Of a stretch of 9,323 bases of DNA, positions 1-6,917 are shown piece after piece. The notes under the pieces are model-generated. The model was not told where the DNA came from, searched no databases, and was given only the letters and a program-made list of their open reading frames with translations. Position numbers and translations under genes: made by a program. The stretch is taken from assembly GCA_964593895.1 (NCBI GenBank), contig CAZQKL010000084.1, positions 1-9,323 on the forward strand, given 5' to 3'. The first letter of the stretch is position 1, and every line of letters begins with the position of its first letter. This stretch comes from CAZQKL01 sp964593895 [NCBI: uncultured bacterium]. Lineage in GTDB: Bacteria; DYJV01.

Positions 1-1302
1 ATTGGATATATTGCAAGTTGCAAAAATTATTGTGATAAACATGGCTTAAATTATGAAGATTACTGGAAAAGTAAAAATGGTAAAATTATTCATTTTATTG
101 GAAAAGATATAATATACTTTCATTTTCTATTTTGGCCTGCAATGTTAATGGGAGTTGGGTTTAATCTTCCTGAAAATATTGTTGTTCACGGTTTTTTAAC
201 TGTAAATAACCAAAAAATGAGTAAATCAAGAGGAACTTTTATCACCGCAAGAGAATTTGCGAAAAAAGTAAATCCTCAATATTTAAGATTCTATTATGCG
301 TCAATTTTAGGACATTCATTAAAAGATATAAACCTTGACCAGAATGAATTAAAAAATCGGATAAATTCAGAACTTATTGATAATTTTGGCAATCTTGTTA
401 ACAGATGTTTTTCGTTTCTTTATAAAAATTTTAATGGTAAAGTGTCAGATTTTTCATTTGAGAAGGAAGAGAAACAGGTTTTAGAACTTTCTGATAAAGC
501 AATAAAATATTTTTTTAAATATGATTACCATCTTGCGGTTAGGACAATTCTTGAAATTGGATTATTTGCAAATAAACTTTTTCAAGATTATGCTCCATGG
601 AGTTTAATAAAAGAGGATAGAGAAAAGGCTCAAAAATTTTTGTCTTTTATTGTAAATGTAACAAAAATTATGGCGGTTCTATTAAAGCCAATTATTCCAG
701 AAATTATTGAAAAATATGAAAAGATTTTAAATTATCGAGATTTAAAAATTTCAAAAGATTTAAATTTTAATCTCAAAAACCATACAATTTCAAAGCCTAA
801 GATTTTAATGAAAAAAATAGAAGAGATTAATCTTTTTGAAAAGCTTCCTGAAAGTAGAATTCTTTTAAAATCTGGTAAAATAGTTGATGTAAAAGAACAT
901 CCAGAAGCTGATAAATTATATATTTTGTCAGTAGATTTTGGTAAAGATAAAAGACAGATAGTAGCAGGAATAAGAAATTTTTACAAAAAAGATGAATTAT
1001 TAAATAAAAATGCGGTATTTGTTGTAAATTTAAAAAGTGCAAAGTTACGAGGGGTTGAATCTCAAGGTATGATTTTAGCAGCAAAATCACAAGATGGAAA
1101 AATGGGAATTATTTTAACTGATTTGAAAGAAGGAACTACAATAAAAATTAAAAATCTTGAAAATATAGAACCTGATAAAGAAATTAATATTAAGTTTTTT
1201 CAAAAATTAAAATTTATCTCAGACGGAAATAAAGTTTTCTGTAATGATAAAGAGTTAATTGGAGCTTATCCAGATAGAAATGTTAAAGGAATTGTGAGTT
1301 AA
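1..1302 (+). CDS. metG: Methionine--tRNA ligase, C-terminal 433 residues (5' end outside window)
   Basis: This cytosolic enzyme charges tRNA-Met with methionine. The reading frame is open from base 1, so the ATG at 142 is internal. The first bases encode IGYIAS and then HFIGKDIIYFHFLFWPAM, a hallmark of the class I MetRS catalytic domain. The KMSKS loop lies at 214-228 and is followed by the alpha-helical anticodon-binding domain, which includes an APWSL motif near 592-606. From about 850 to the stop there is a Trbp111/EMAP-II-like OB-fold tRNA-binding domain (GKIVDVKEHPEADKLY and later KLRGVESQGMILAA). This is the architecture of E. coli MetG. The N-terminal Rossmann half, with the HIGH motif and zinc knuckle, is off the window. 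The stop codon overlaps the stop of the convergent ABC ATPase gene in a shared TTAA. I see no frameshift, and the identification is very secure. Confidence 0.97.
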   Translation: MGYIASCKNYCDKHGLNYEDYWKSKNGKIIHFIGKDIIYFHFLFWPAMLMGVGFNLPENIVVHGFLTVNNQKMSKSRGTFITAREFAKKVNPQYLRFYYASILGHSLKDINLDQNELKNRINSELIDNFGNLVNRCFSFLYKNFNGKVSDFSFEKEEKQVLELSDKAIKYFFKYDYHLAVRTILEIGLFANKLFQDYAPWSLIKEDREKAQKFLSFIVNVTKIMAVLLKPIIPEIIEKYEKILNYRDLKISKDLNFNLKNHTISKPKILMKKIEEINLFEKLPESRILLKSGKIVDVKEHPEADKLYILSVDFGKDKRQIVAGIRNFYKKDELLNKNAVFVVNLKSAKLRGVESQGMILAAKSQDGKMGIILTDLKEGTTIKIKNLENIEPDKEINIKFFQKLKFISDGNKVFCNDKELIGAYPDRNVKGIVS

Positions 1303-2255
1303 ATTTTTATTTCCCAGCAGGCAAAGTAATAATTTCCATTTAAATATGTTTTTGGAGGAAATTTTTTCTCACAATTTTCCTTTTTAAATTTACATCTTGG
1401 AGAAAATGGGCATCCTTCTGGTAAATTAAAAATATCTGGAACTTCTCCTTCAATTACAGGTAATTTTTCAATTTTTTTATCAACTGGAGGAATTGAATTT
1501 ATAAGACCAATTGTATATGGATGCAAAGGATTATTTAAAATTTCATTTTTTTCTCTGTATTCCACAATTTTACCTCCATACATTACAATAACTTCATCTG
1601 CAAGTTTTTCAACAAGCCTAAAATCATGCGTTATAAATAATACTGTCAATGAATTTTTCTCCTTTAATTCTTTTAAAAGCTCCAAAATACTTTTTTGAGT
1701 TGTAACATCAAGAGCGGTTGTAGGTTCATCAGCAATTAGAATATCAGGATTACAGCTTAATGAAATTGCAATCATTACCCTCTGTCGCATTCCCCCACTT
1801 AATTCATGAGGATAAGAATTAAAAATTTTCTCTGCATTTTTTAATTTTACCTTTTTAAAAAGTTCAATTGAAAGCTCTTTTGCTTCCTTTTTTGTAATTT
1901 TTTTATGAGTTAAAATTGTTTCTGTAATTTGGTCTCCAACTTTAATTACAGGATTTAAACTCATCATCGGGTCTTGAAAAATAATTGAAATTTCATTTCC
2001 TCTTATATTTCTCAATTTTTCTTTATCAAGTTTTAAAATATTTTCTCCTTTGAATAAAATTTCACCATCAACTATTTTCCCAGGAGGTTCAATAAGGTTT
2101 AAAATAGACAAAGCGGTAACACTTTTCCCGCAACCAGATTCTCCAACAATTGCAAGGATTTTTTCTTTTTTTAAATGAAATGAAATTCCATTTACCGCTT
2201 TTCCAATCCCTTTTTTTGTGAAAAAATACACCTTTAAATTATTTACATTTAGCAT
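1299..2255 (-). CDS. oppD: OppD/DppD-type peptide ABC transporter ATP-binding protein
   Basis: This is the ATPase subunit of an oligo/dipeptide (or nickel-type) ABC importer and acts on the inner face of the membrane. In the frame beginning at 2261, Walker A GESGCGKS is at residues 40-47, the Q-loop at Q96, the signature LSGGM at 154-158, Walker B ILIADEP at 174-180 and the H-loop at H212. The C-terminal oligopeptide/dipeptide domain follows (NPLHPYTIGL near 244). It carries four cysteines, C284, C290, C297 and C315, matching the cluster reported to bind [4Fe-4S] in some DppD proteins. I prefer the ATG at 2255 (318 aa) because the codon at 2261 is TTG. Neither has a clear Shine-Dalgarno site. 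The start lies inside gmhB (17-base overlap), so the two genes are probably co-transcribed. No permease, binding protein or OppF partner lies in the window. The substrate is unknown, and OppD versus DppD cannot be decided. Confidence 0.93.
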   Translation of the reverse strand: MLNVNNLKVYFFTKKGIGKAVNGISFHLKKEKILAIVGESGCGKSVTALSILNLIEPPGKIVDGEILFKGENILKLDKEKLRNIRGNEISIIFQDPMMSLNPVIKVGDQITETILTHKKITKKEAKELSIELFKKVKLKNAEKIFNSYPHELSGGMRQRVMIAISLSCNPDILIADEPTTALDVTTQKSILELLKELKEKNSLTVLFITHDFRLVEKLADEVIVMYGGKIVEYREKNEILNNPLHPYTIGLINSIPPVDKKIEKLPVIEGEVPDIFNLPEGCPFSPRCKFKKENCEKKFPPKTYLNGNYYFACWEIKI

Positions 2256-2769
2256 TTTCAATTGAATTTATTAAAATTGATGCATAATACAGATTTTTTA
2301 CTATAAAATCAGCTTTTGAACTATTCAAATAATCTTTTCCATACCCAGTTAAAACAAGAATAGATTTTAAACCAGCATTTTTTCCTGTAATAACATCAAT
2401 TTCTTTATCTCCAATGATATAACTTTTATTAAGCTCAATTTCTGGATATTTCTTTTTTGCATTTAGTATCATTCCAATTTTTGGTTTTCTACAGTCACAA
2501 TTTTCATCTGGATGATGGGGACAGTAAAAAAAATCATCAATATTCAATTTATCACATAGATAGCTATTTATTTTGATAACAAATTCTTCAGAAAAATAGC
2601 CTCTTGCTACTCCAGATTGGTTTGTTATTAAAAAAATTTTGAAATTTAAATTTTTTAAAATTTTTATAGATGTTTTTGAGAATGGAAATATTTTTAATTT
2701 TTCAAATGAATTTAAATAATTAACCTCCTCAATAACTGTGCCATCTCTATCAAGAAATATGGCTTTCAT
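2239..2769 (-). CDS. gmhB: D-glycero-D-manno-heptose-1,7-bisphosphate 7-phosphatase (GmhB, HAD-IIIA)
   Basis: This 176-aa cytosolic phosphatase belongs to the HAD superfamily. GmhB removes the 7-phosphate from heptose bisphosphate on the way to ADP- or GDP-heptose for LPS core or S-layer glycans. HAD motif I is DRDGT, with the nucleophile D7 and acid/base D9. Motif II is TNQSG at 49-53. The family zinc-binding loop is CPHH...CDCRKP (C83, H85, C91, C93), followed by IGM, and motif IV is GDKEID at 120-125. The zinc loop separates GmhB from histidinol phosphatases that lack it, although bifunctional HisB-N is related. The length is close to the usual 180-190 aa. The ATG at 2769 opens directly on motif I, so the start is firm; only a weak GAG lies upstream. 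No other heptose or LPS gene is in the window. The downstream ATPase overlaps its 3' end. Confidence 0.9.
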   Translation of the reverse strand: MKAIFLDRDGTVIEEVNYLNSFEKLKIFPFSKTSIKILKNLNFKIFLITNQSGVARGYFSEEFVIKINSYLCDKLNIDDFFYCPHHPDENCDCRKPKIGMILNAKKKYPEIELNKSYIIGDKEIDVITGKNAGLKSILVLTGYGKDYLNSSKADFIVKNLYYASILINSIENAKCK

Positions 2770-2778
2770 ATTTAAATC

Positions 2779-2808
2779 TCATTACTTTTTTACAAATATG
2801 ATTGTCAA
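2779..2808 (-). promoter_or_regulatory. Possible gmhB promoter (weak)
   Basis: On the minus strand a consensus -35 TTGACA occupies 2808-2803. The only candidate -10 at a sensible distance is TAATGA at 2784-2779 with an 18-base spacer, a poor match to TATAAT. If used, it would give a very short leader before the gmhB ATG at 2769. The intergenic position supports a divergent promoter here, but the exact boxes are uncertain. Confidence 0.3.
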
Positions 2809-2823
2809 GGAATTTTTAATTTA

Positions 2824-2852
2824 TTGACATTTAATTCACATTATGCTAACAC
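2824..2852 (+). promoter_or_regulatory. Promoter of the fluoride-riboswitch operon
   Basis: A perfect -35 TTGACA lies at 2824-2829. After exactly 17 bases comes TAACAC (2847-2852), preceded by TG at 2844-2845, which is an extended -10 arrangement. The -10 itself is weak (TA at positions 1-2 and A at 5). Initiation would fall near 2859-2861, exactly at the 5' edge of the riboswitch aptamer, and that position supports the call. It is the only good plus-strand promoter I see between gmhB and the operon. Confidence 0.6.
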
Positions 2853-2861
2853 GCACACCCT

Positions 2862-2913
2862 GTGAGGTGATGGAGTCCACCTTTAACCGCCTATCAGGGC
2901 TGATGACTCCTAC
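2862..2913 (+). promoter_or_regulatory. Fluoride riboswitch aptamer (crcB motif)
   Basis: This is a fluoride-sensing RNA in the 5' leader of the membrane-complex operon. All elements of the crcB motif are present. The pseudoknot strand AGGTG (2865-2869) pairs with CACCT (2878-2882). P1 is GGAGTC (2872-2877) with GACTCC (2905-2910), six perfect pairs. P2 is GCCT (2889-2892) with GGGC (2897-2900), closed by an ATCA loop, with three Watson-Crick pairs and one G-U. The conserved A-rich joining segment (TTTAACC) and the UGAUG after P2 are in place, as is the UAC that commonly follows P1. The layout matches, element by element, the Thermotoga fluoride aptamer as I remember it. Fluoride binding should stabilise P1 and the pseudoknot. 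Recognition rests on sequence and base pairing; no covariance score was run. Confidence 0.92.
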
Positions 2914-2938
2914 TTTAAATTTTATTTAAAGCAGGAGT
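2906..2938 (+). promoter_or_regulatory. Riboswitch expression platform: hairpin hiding the Shine-Dalgarno site
   Basis: ACTCCT (2906-2911) can pair with AGGAGT (2933-2938). Past one A-C mismatch (2912/2932), CTTTAAAT (2913-2920) pairs with ATTTAAAG (2924-2931) around a TTT loop, giving 14 pairs in all. The descending arm contains AGGAG (2933-2937), the ribosome-binding site four bases before the ATG at 2942. The ascending arm reuses the 3' strand of aptamer P1 (2906-2910), so the two helices are mutually exclusive. Without fluoride the site is buried. With fluoride P1 forms and the site is released, so translation is predicted to be ON. No U-run follows, which argues against a terminator. Confidence 0.8.
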
Positions 2939-2941
2939 TTC

Positions 2942-3895
2942 ATGCTTTTAATATACTCTTTTTTGCAGATTATATATGTTGTTTTACTTGCTCCATTAGT
3001 TGCAGGAATTTTGGCAAAAGTTGAGGAAAGATTAGAATCAAAACAGGGTCCATCAATATTTCAACCATATTACGATTTAATTAAGCTTTTTAAAAAGGAG
3101 AGTCTTGTTCCAAAAGTTGCTTCTCCACTATTTAGAATTGGTCCTTATGTTAATCTTGCTTTTTATCTGCTTTTGATAATTATTCTTCCAATATTAACAG
3201 GATTTCCATTGACATTTGGTCCAACTGCAGATTTTATAGGTGGAGGTCTTATTTTTGGAGCTTCTTCAATTATAAAAAAAATTTCAGCACTTGATAGCAG
3301 AAATAATTATTCTCATCTTGGCACAGCCAGAGCTTCAAGTATTGGTGCTTTATCAGATCCAATAATTGTTTTAATTTTTATACTTTGTGGAATTATTTCA
3401 AATACTAACAATCCATATGTAATAAATAACATTTTTCAATCATCAAGTAGTTGGTTTTTTTCAGTAGTCCATTTTTTTATAGTTATAGCATTTGGGATGA
3501 TTTTAATAATTGAAACAGGAAAATTGCCAATTGAATCTAAAACTCAATTGGAATTTGGAATGATAGATCAAGGGATGGAGCTTGAATATTCAGGTACAGA
3601 GCTTGCCATTTATAAACTTGGTGGTTATATTAAACAATTTTTGTTAATGAGTGTTTTTTTAAATGTTTTTGCCTTTCCTTTTTTTGTCCCAATGGAAGGA
3701 GCAAAATTTAAAGATGTTCTGGTTTATTCAATCATTCATTTTGTAAAAATTTTAATCTTAACCATTGTATTCGCAATTATTGAAGAAACTGTTTCAAAAT
3801 ACAGGTTATATAAAATTTTTGATTATATGGCTGTTGTTTTTGTTTTAACTTTACTTGGAATAATAGCTATATACACAACAAGAGGAATTTTTTAA
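2942..3895 (+). CDS. NuoH/HyfC-like membrane subunit of an Ehr-type complex
   Basis: This 317-aa integral membrane protein is homologous to HyfC/HycD of group 4 hydrogenases and to NuoH (Nqo8) of complex I. In those complexes it anchors the peripheral arm to the proton-pumping arm. About eight hydrophobic segments are visible. Family landmarks are LAPLVAGILAKVEERLESKQGPS near residues 16-38 (R30, G36, P37), followed by QPYYDLIKLFKKE. ARASSIGALSDP is at 129-140. The long cytoplasmic loop ETGKLPIES...QLEFGMIDQGMELEYSG at 191-218 keeps the acidic residues E204, E213 and E215. The usual Arg is Lys at 194 and the usual Asp is Glu at 198. The start follows AGGAG at 2933-2937, the element masked by the riboswitch, so this gene is the direct target of fluoride control. 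The stop overlaps the next ATG by one base (TAATG). The length is normal for the family. Confidence 0.9.
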   Translation: MLLIYSFLQIIYVVLLAPLVAGILAKVEERLESKQGPSIFQPYYDLIKLFKKESLVPKVASPLFRIGPYVNLAFYLLLIIILPILTGFPLTFGPTADFIGGGLIFGASSIIKKISALDSRNNYSHLGTARASSIGALSDPIIVLIFILCGIISNTNNPYVINNIFQSSSSWFFSVVHFFIVIAFGMILIIETGKLPIESKTQLEFGMIDQGMELEYSGTELAIYKLGGYIKQFLLMSVFLNVFAFPFFVPMEGAKFKDVLVYSIIHFVKILILTIVFAIIEETVSKYRLYKIFDYMAVVFVLTLLGIIAIYTTRGIF

Positions 3896-4500
3896 TGGAA
3901 AAGATTTTTCTTTTTATTTGCTGTATTTTAATCCTTTTAAATATTTTTATTCAGTGGCAGGTATACATTAAAAAAAATATAATAACATTTGCCTTTGGGT
4001 CATTTTTACTTGGTATTTATTTTTTTATTCATGGAGTAATTTATATTGGGATTTTAACAATTTTAATTAGAACTATTTTTATCCCAAGATATATGATTTT
4101 AAAACTATCAAAAGAGCACTGGAGAGAAAGAGAAGTTTATCCCACAATTGGCACAGCATCAAGTATTATTGGTTCTATTTTATTTGTTATTCTCTGCTAT
4201 GTTATTTTTACTTTGACACTTTATAAATTTATAAAATTTAGGACAGAAGCTCTTCCACTTGCAATAATTCTTCAGGGAATTTTTTTAATAATTTCAAAGA
4301 GGAACACATTTGTCCAGTTGATTGGGTATATGATTATGGAAAATGGGGTCTTGCTATTTGGAGTGAAAAATTTTCCTCATTTGCCATTTATTTTTGAAGC
4401 TGGAATACTTCTTGATTTAATAGGAATAGTTATGCTTTCATCTCTCATTGGAAGATTGAGAAAAAATTACGTTGAAGACATAGATGAGTTAAAGGGGTAA
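3895..4500 (+). CDS. HyfE-like (NuoK-related) membrane subunit
   Basis: This 201-aa protein has about six membrane segments and resembles HyfE, whose C-terminal half corresponds to NuoK/MrpC. The diagnostic stretch is GYMIMENGVLLFGV at 144-157, followed by FEAGILLDLIGIVML at 167-181. E149 sits in the helix where NuoK carries its essential Glu36, shifted by about one turn. E168 and D174 fall in the helix carrying NuoK Glu72. These acids line the hydrophilic axis of the membrane arm in complex I. A basic cytoplasmic segment (KLSKEHWRERE, 70-80) lies between the N-terminal helices and the rest. The ATG overlaps the previous stop by one base and has an AGAGGA ribosome-binding site about eight bases upstream. 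The family call is good. The pairing with complex I residues is by eye. Confidence 0.82.
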   Translation: MEKIFLFICCILILLNIFIQWQVYIKKNIITFAFGSFLLGIYFFIHGVIYIGILTILIRTIFIPRYMILKLSKEHWREREVYPTIGTASSIIGSILFVILCYVIFTLTLYKFIKFRTEALPLAIILQGIFLIISKRNTFVQLIGYMIMENGVLLFGVKNFPHLPFIFEAGILLDLIGIVMLSSLIGRLRKNYVEDIDELKG

Positions 4501-4501
4501 A

Positions 4502-5680
4502 ATGGAAAAAATAGTTTCAGTTTGTTTTGCATTCATTTCTCTAATTTTTTCATTTTTTCTTTTCACAAAGCCAGATATTGTAAATTTTTTCTTCTACATA
4601 GATACTATTTCAAAAGTAATGTTTTTTACTATTTCTGCTATTTTTACAATGACTGTCTTGTATTCTATAAAATATGTAAAATTCATTCATGAGCCTCTTT
4701 TTCATAAAAATCAATATTTCCTATGGCTTAATCTATTTGCAATTTCTATGTTTTTTTCAGTGGTTGTTAACAATTTGGGATTATTATGGGTTGGAATTGA
4801 GGCTACAACTATTACAAGTGCTCTTCTTGTTGCAATTGAAGGAAAGCCTGAAGAAATTGAAGCTACCTGGAGATATATAATAATTGTTTCTGTTGGTCTT
4901 ATATTATCCTTACTTGGAACAATAATTATATACGGATGCACAAAAACTTTGTTAATTTCTGAAATAAGTAAGCTTCCTATTTATAACAACAAATTAATGG
5001 TTTTAGGAATTTTATTCACAATAATTGGTTTTGGAACAAAAGCTGGGATTTTTCCAACTCATACTTGGCTTCCAGATGTTCATGGGAAAGCTCCTTCTCC
5101 TGTAAGTGCTATATTTTCAGGAGTTTTGCTCCCAGTTGCACTTTTTGGAATAATCAGAGTTTTAAACTTTTCCTTTTCAGATAAAATATATAATTTTACT
5201 TTTGCCCTGGGGATGCTCACAGTAATTACAGCTTCATTATTAATGACAGTTCAGAAATATTATAAAAGATTGTATGCTTATTCATCAATGGAGAATATGG
5301 GAATAGCACTAATTGGAATAACACTTGGTAAAATTGGACTTTTAGGAGCAATGATAATTATTGTAACTCATGCATTTTGCAAATCAATTGTATTTTATTT
5401 AACTGGAAACATTTATTTAAAATATCATGACAAAAAGATTGATGGGATAAAATCTCTTTTAAATAGAATGAGATATACTGGATTTTTACTTTTTTTTGCT
5501 GTTTTAGGAGTGACTGGTGCTCCACCTTTTCCAACATTTTTAGGGGAAATTTTAATATTTTCTCAGATTATTTCAAAATATAATCTTTTTTTTGCTATAG
5601 TTTTAGGTATTTTTATAGCAGTAGCTTTTATATCAGTCAATTATTACACTGGAAAGATGTTATTTTCTAAGGAAAAATGA
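4502..5680 (+). CDS. HyfF-like antiporter-type subunit (NuoM/NuoN/MrpD family), short form
   Basis: This 392-aa polytopic subunit belongs to the cation/proton antiporter-like family that forms ion channels in complex I, Hyf and Mrp complexes. About 12-13 hydrophobic segments can be drawn. Key residues of the half-channels are kept. WVGIEATTITSALLV carries the TM5 glutamate E100. FGTKAGIFPTHTWLPDVHGKAPSPVSA carries the TM7 lysine K180. YSSMENMG is at 260-267, HAFCKS (H290, K294) corresponds to the TM10-11 region, and FLGEILIF puts E349 at the TM12 site, as in NuoM. The protein stops soon after the next helix, so it is shorter than typical HyfF or NuoN/M (about 480-530 aa) and seems to lack the last segment or segments. 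The ribosome-binding site is AAGGGG just before the ATG, and the stop overlaps the next gene as ATGA. Confidence 0.88.
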   Translation: MEKIVSVCFAFISLIFSFFLFTKPDIVNFFFYIDTISKVMFFTISAIFTMTVLYSIKYVKFIHEPLFHKNQYFLWLNLFAISMFFSVVVNNLGLLWVGIEATTITSALLVAIEGKPEEIEATWRYIIIVSVGLILSLLGTIIIYGCTKTLLISEISKLPIYNNKLMVLGILFTIIGFGTKAGIFPTHTWLPDVHGKAPSPVSAIFSGVLLPVALFGIIRVLNFSFSDKIYNFTFALGMLTVITASLLMTVQKYYKRLYAYSSMENMGIALIGITLGKIGLLGAMIIIVTHAFCKSIVFYLTGNIYLKYHDKKIDGIKSLLNRMRYTGFLLFFAVLGVTGAPPFPTFLGEILIFSQIISKYNLFFAIVLGIFIAVAFISVNYYTGKMLFSKEK

Positions 5681-6909
5681 AAAAACTAATAGGAATAATT
5701 GAAACTCAGGGCAAAGAAAAATTTTTGTTTCAAGAGAATAGTCATTTATTGTTAAAAGATGCAGAAGATTTTGTAAAACCACCAAATTATGAACTTTTAA
5801 AAAATAGAAATATAATTATTGGAAATGGGCCAGTTTATGGTGATTCTGTATTTAATTTCAGATATGGACCTGTAACAGGTGGAGTTCAAGAAGCAGGAGT
5901 TTACAATATTTACACTTCTGGAGAAAAAATTTTAGGTGTTGATATAGATGTTACTTTTAAAAAAAGAAATATTGAAAAAAAGATTATTGGGAAAAGTCCT
6001 TTTATGGGAATTAAGTTTGCTGAAAGTGTTTGTGGAAATTTTGCTTTTAGCCATTCCCTTTCTTATTCAAGAGCCATTGAAAAAATATGCGAAATAGAAG
6101 TTACAGAAAGAACAAAATTATTAAGAGTTATTGCTCTTGAGCTTGAAAGAATTTATAATCACTTTTATGTGATTACAGAACTTGCAAAAGGAGCTTCTTT
6201 AAAAGTATTTACAAGTCATATGCAGTATTTATTTGAAGAAATTTTAAGATTAAATTCAAAATTTTCAGGTTCAAGGCATTTAAAAAATTTTAATAAAATA
6301 GGAGAAATTGATAAATTTGATGAGACAATTTTTAATGCTTTTTTGAAAAAAATTGATGAGATTTATAAGAGATTTGAATATATTTATTCAAAAAGTTTAG
6401 AAAGTGGTAATTATCTTGATAGATTGCACAATACAGGAGTTATAACATCAGAATATGCTCAAAAAATTGGATTAACAGGTCCTTCGTTAAGAGCGACAGG
6501 AATTAAAGAAGACCTAAGGGAAAACGATGTTTATTACGATTTTATTGATATTCCAATAAAATTAGAAGGAGATGCTCTTGCAAGAATGGAAGTTAGAGCA
6601 GAGGAAGTTTTCATCTCCTTTGATATAATAAAAAAAGCAGTAGAAAAATTAAAAAAAATAAAAAGCAAAATATTAAAAAAAGATATTGAATTATATGATG
6701 GGAAAGGATTTTTTGGAGTTGAAGGTCCTTCTGGAACAGTTTGTTACTACATTGAAATAAAAAATGGTGTAATAAATTACTGTTATATTTCTACAAGTTC
6801 AATACATGGATTTAAAGCTATTGCAGATTCATTGGTTGGACAAATATTTACAGATTTTGTTTTTACTGTAGAATCTTTTGGAGTAAATTTTGCAGATGCG
6901 TGTAGATAG
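5677..6909 (+). CDS. HyfG/NuoD-like large subunit lacking the NiFe site
   Basis: This 410-aa peripheral subunit is homologous to the large subunit of group 4 NiFe hydrogenases (HycE/HyfG) and to complex I NuoD. The fold region begins around FRYGPVTGGVQEAG at 61-74. The motif that normally reads ERVCGICGFSHS is here ESVCGNFAFSHS (116-127), so C119 stays and the second cysteine is F122. The C-terminal DPCxxC region reads SFGVNFADACR: N404 and D407 replace the two cysteines, and the protein ends at once with R410. A NiFe centre therefore cannot be bound in the usual way. Hydrogenase-like helices (ALELERIYNHFYVI, 153-166) and GPSLRATG (268-275) confirm homology. The NuoC-like domain fused to HycE is absent, since only about 60 residues precede the NuoD-like core. 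The ATG overlaps the upstream stop by four bases, with AAGGAA before it. A catalytic role as a hydrogenase is rejected. Confidence 0.9.
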   Translation: MKKLIGIIETQGKEKFLFQENSHLLLKDAEDFVKPPNYELLKNRNIIIGNGPVYGDSVFNFRYGPVTGGVQEAGVYNIYTSGEKILGVDIDVTFKKRNIEKKIIGKSPFMGIKFAESVCGNFAFSHSLSYSRAIEKICEIEVTERTKLLRVIALELERIYNHFYVITELAKGASLKVFTSHMQYLFEEILRLNSKFSGSRHLKNFNKIGEIDKFDETIFNAFLKKIDEIYKRFEYIYSKSLESGNYLDRLHNTGVITSEYAQKIGLTGPSLRATGIKEDLRENDVYYDFIDIPIKLEGDALARMEVRAEEVFISFDIIKKAVEKLKKIKSKILKKDIELYDGKGFFGVEGPSGTVCYYIEIKNGVINYCYISTSSIHGFKAIADSLVGQIFTDFVFTVESFGVNFADACR

Positions 6910-6917
6910 GTGAAAAT

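Noticed and set aside
827-1090. Minus-strand open frame of 87 codons inside metG
   Set aside because: It lies wholly antisense to the conserved tRNA-binding domain of metG, has low-complexity Leu/Phe-rich content, and shows no ribosome-binding or family signal.
1295-1330. Bidirectional terminator between metG and the ABC ATPase gene
   Set aside because: The genes overlap, and I see no G+C-rich hairpin followed by a U-run on either strand.
2862-2913. Other riboswitch classes (NiCo, manganese or cobalamin)
   Set aside because: The pseudoknot, P1, P2 and UGAUG arrangement matches the fluoride motif element by element. Features of the other classes are not seen.
2906-2941. Intrinsic transcription terminator formed by the hairpin after the aptamer
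   Set aside because: The stem is strong, but only TTTC follows before the ATG. The descending arm holds the Shine-Dalgarno site, which fits translational control better.
4689-4941. Two short open frames (one per strand) inside the HyfF-like gene
   Set aside because: Both overlap conserved TM5-TM6 coding sequence of the real gene and have no recognisable motif.
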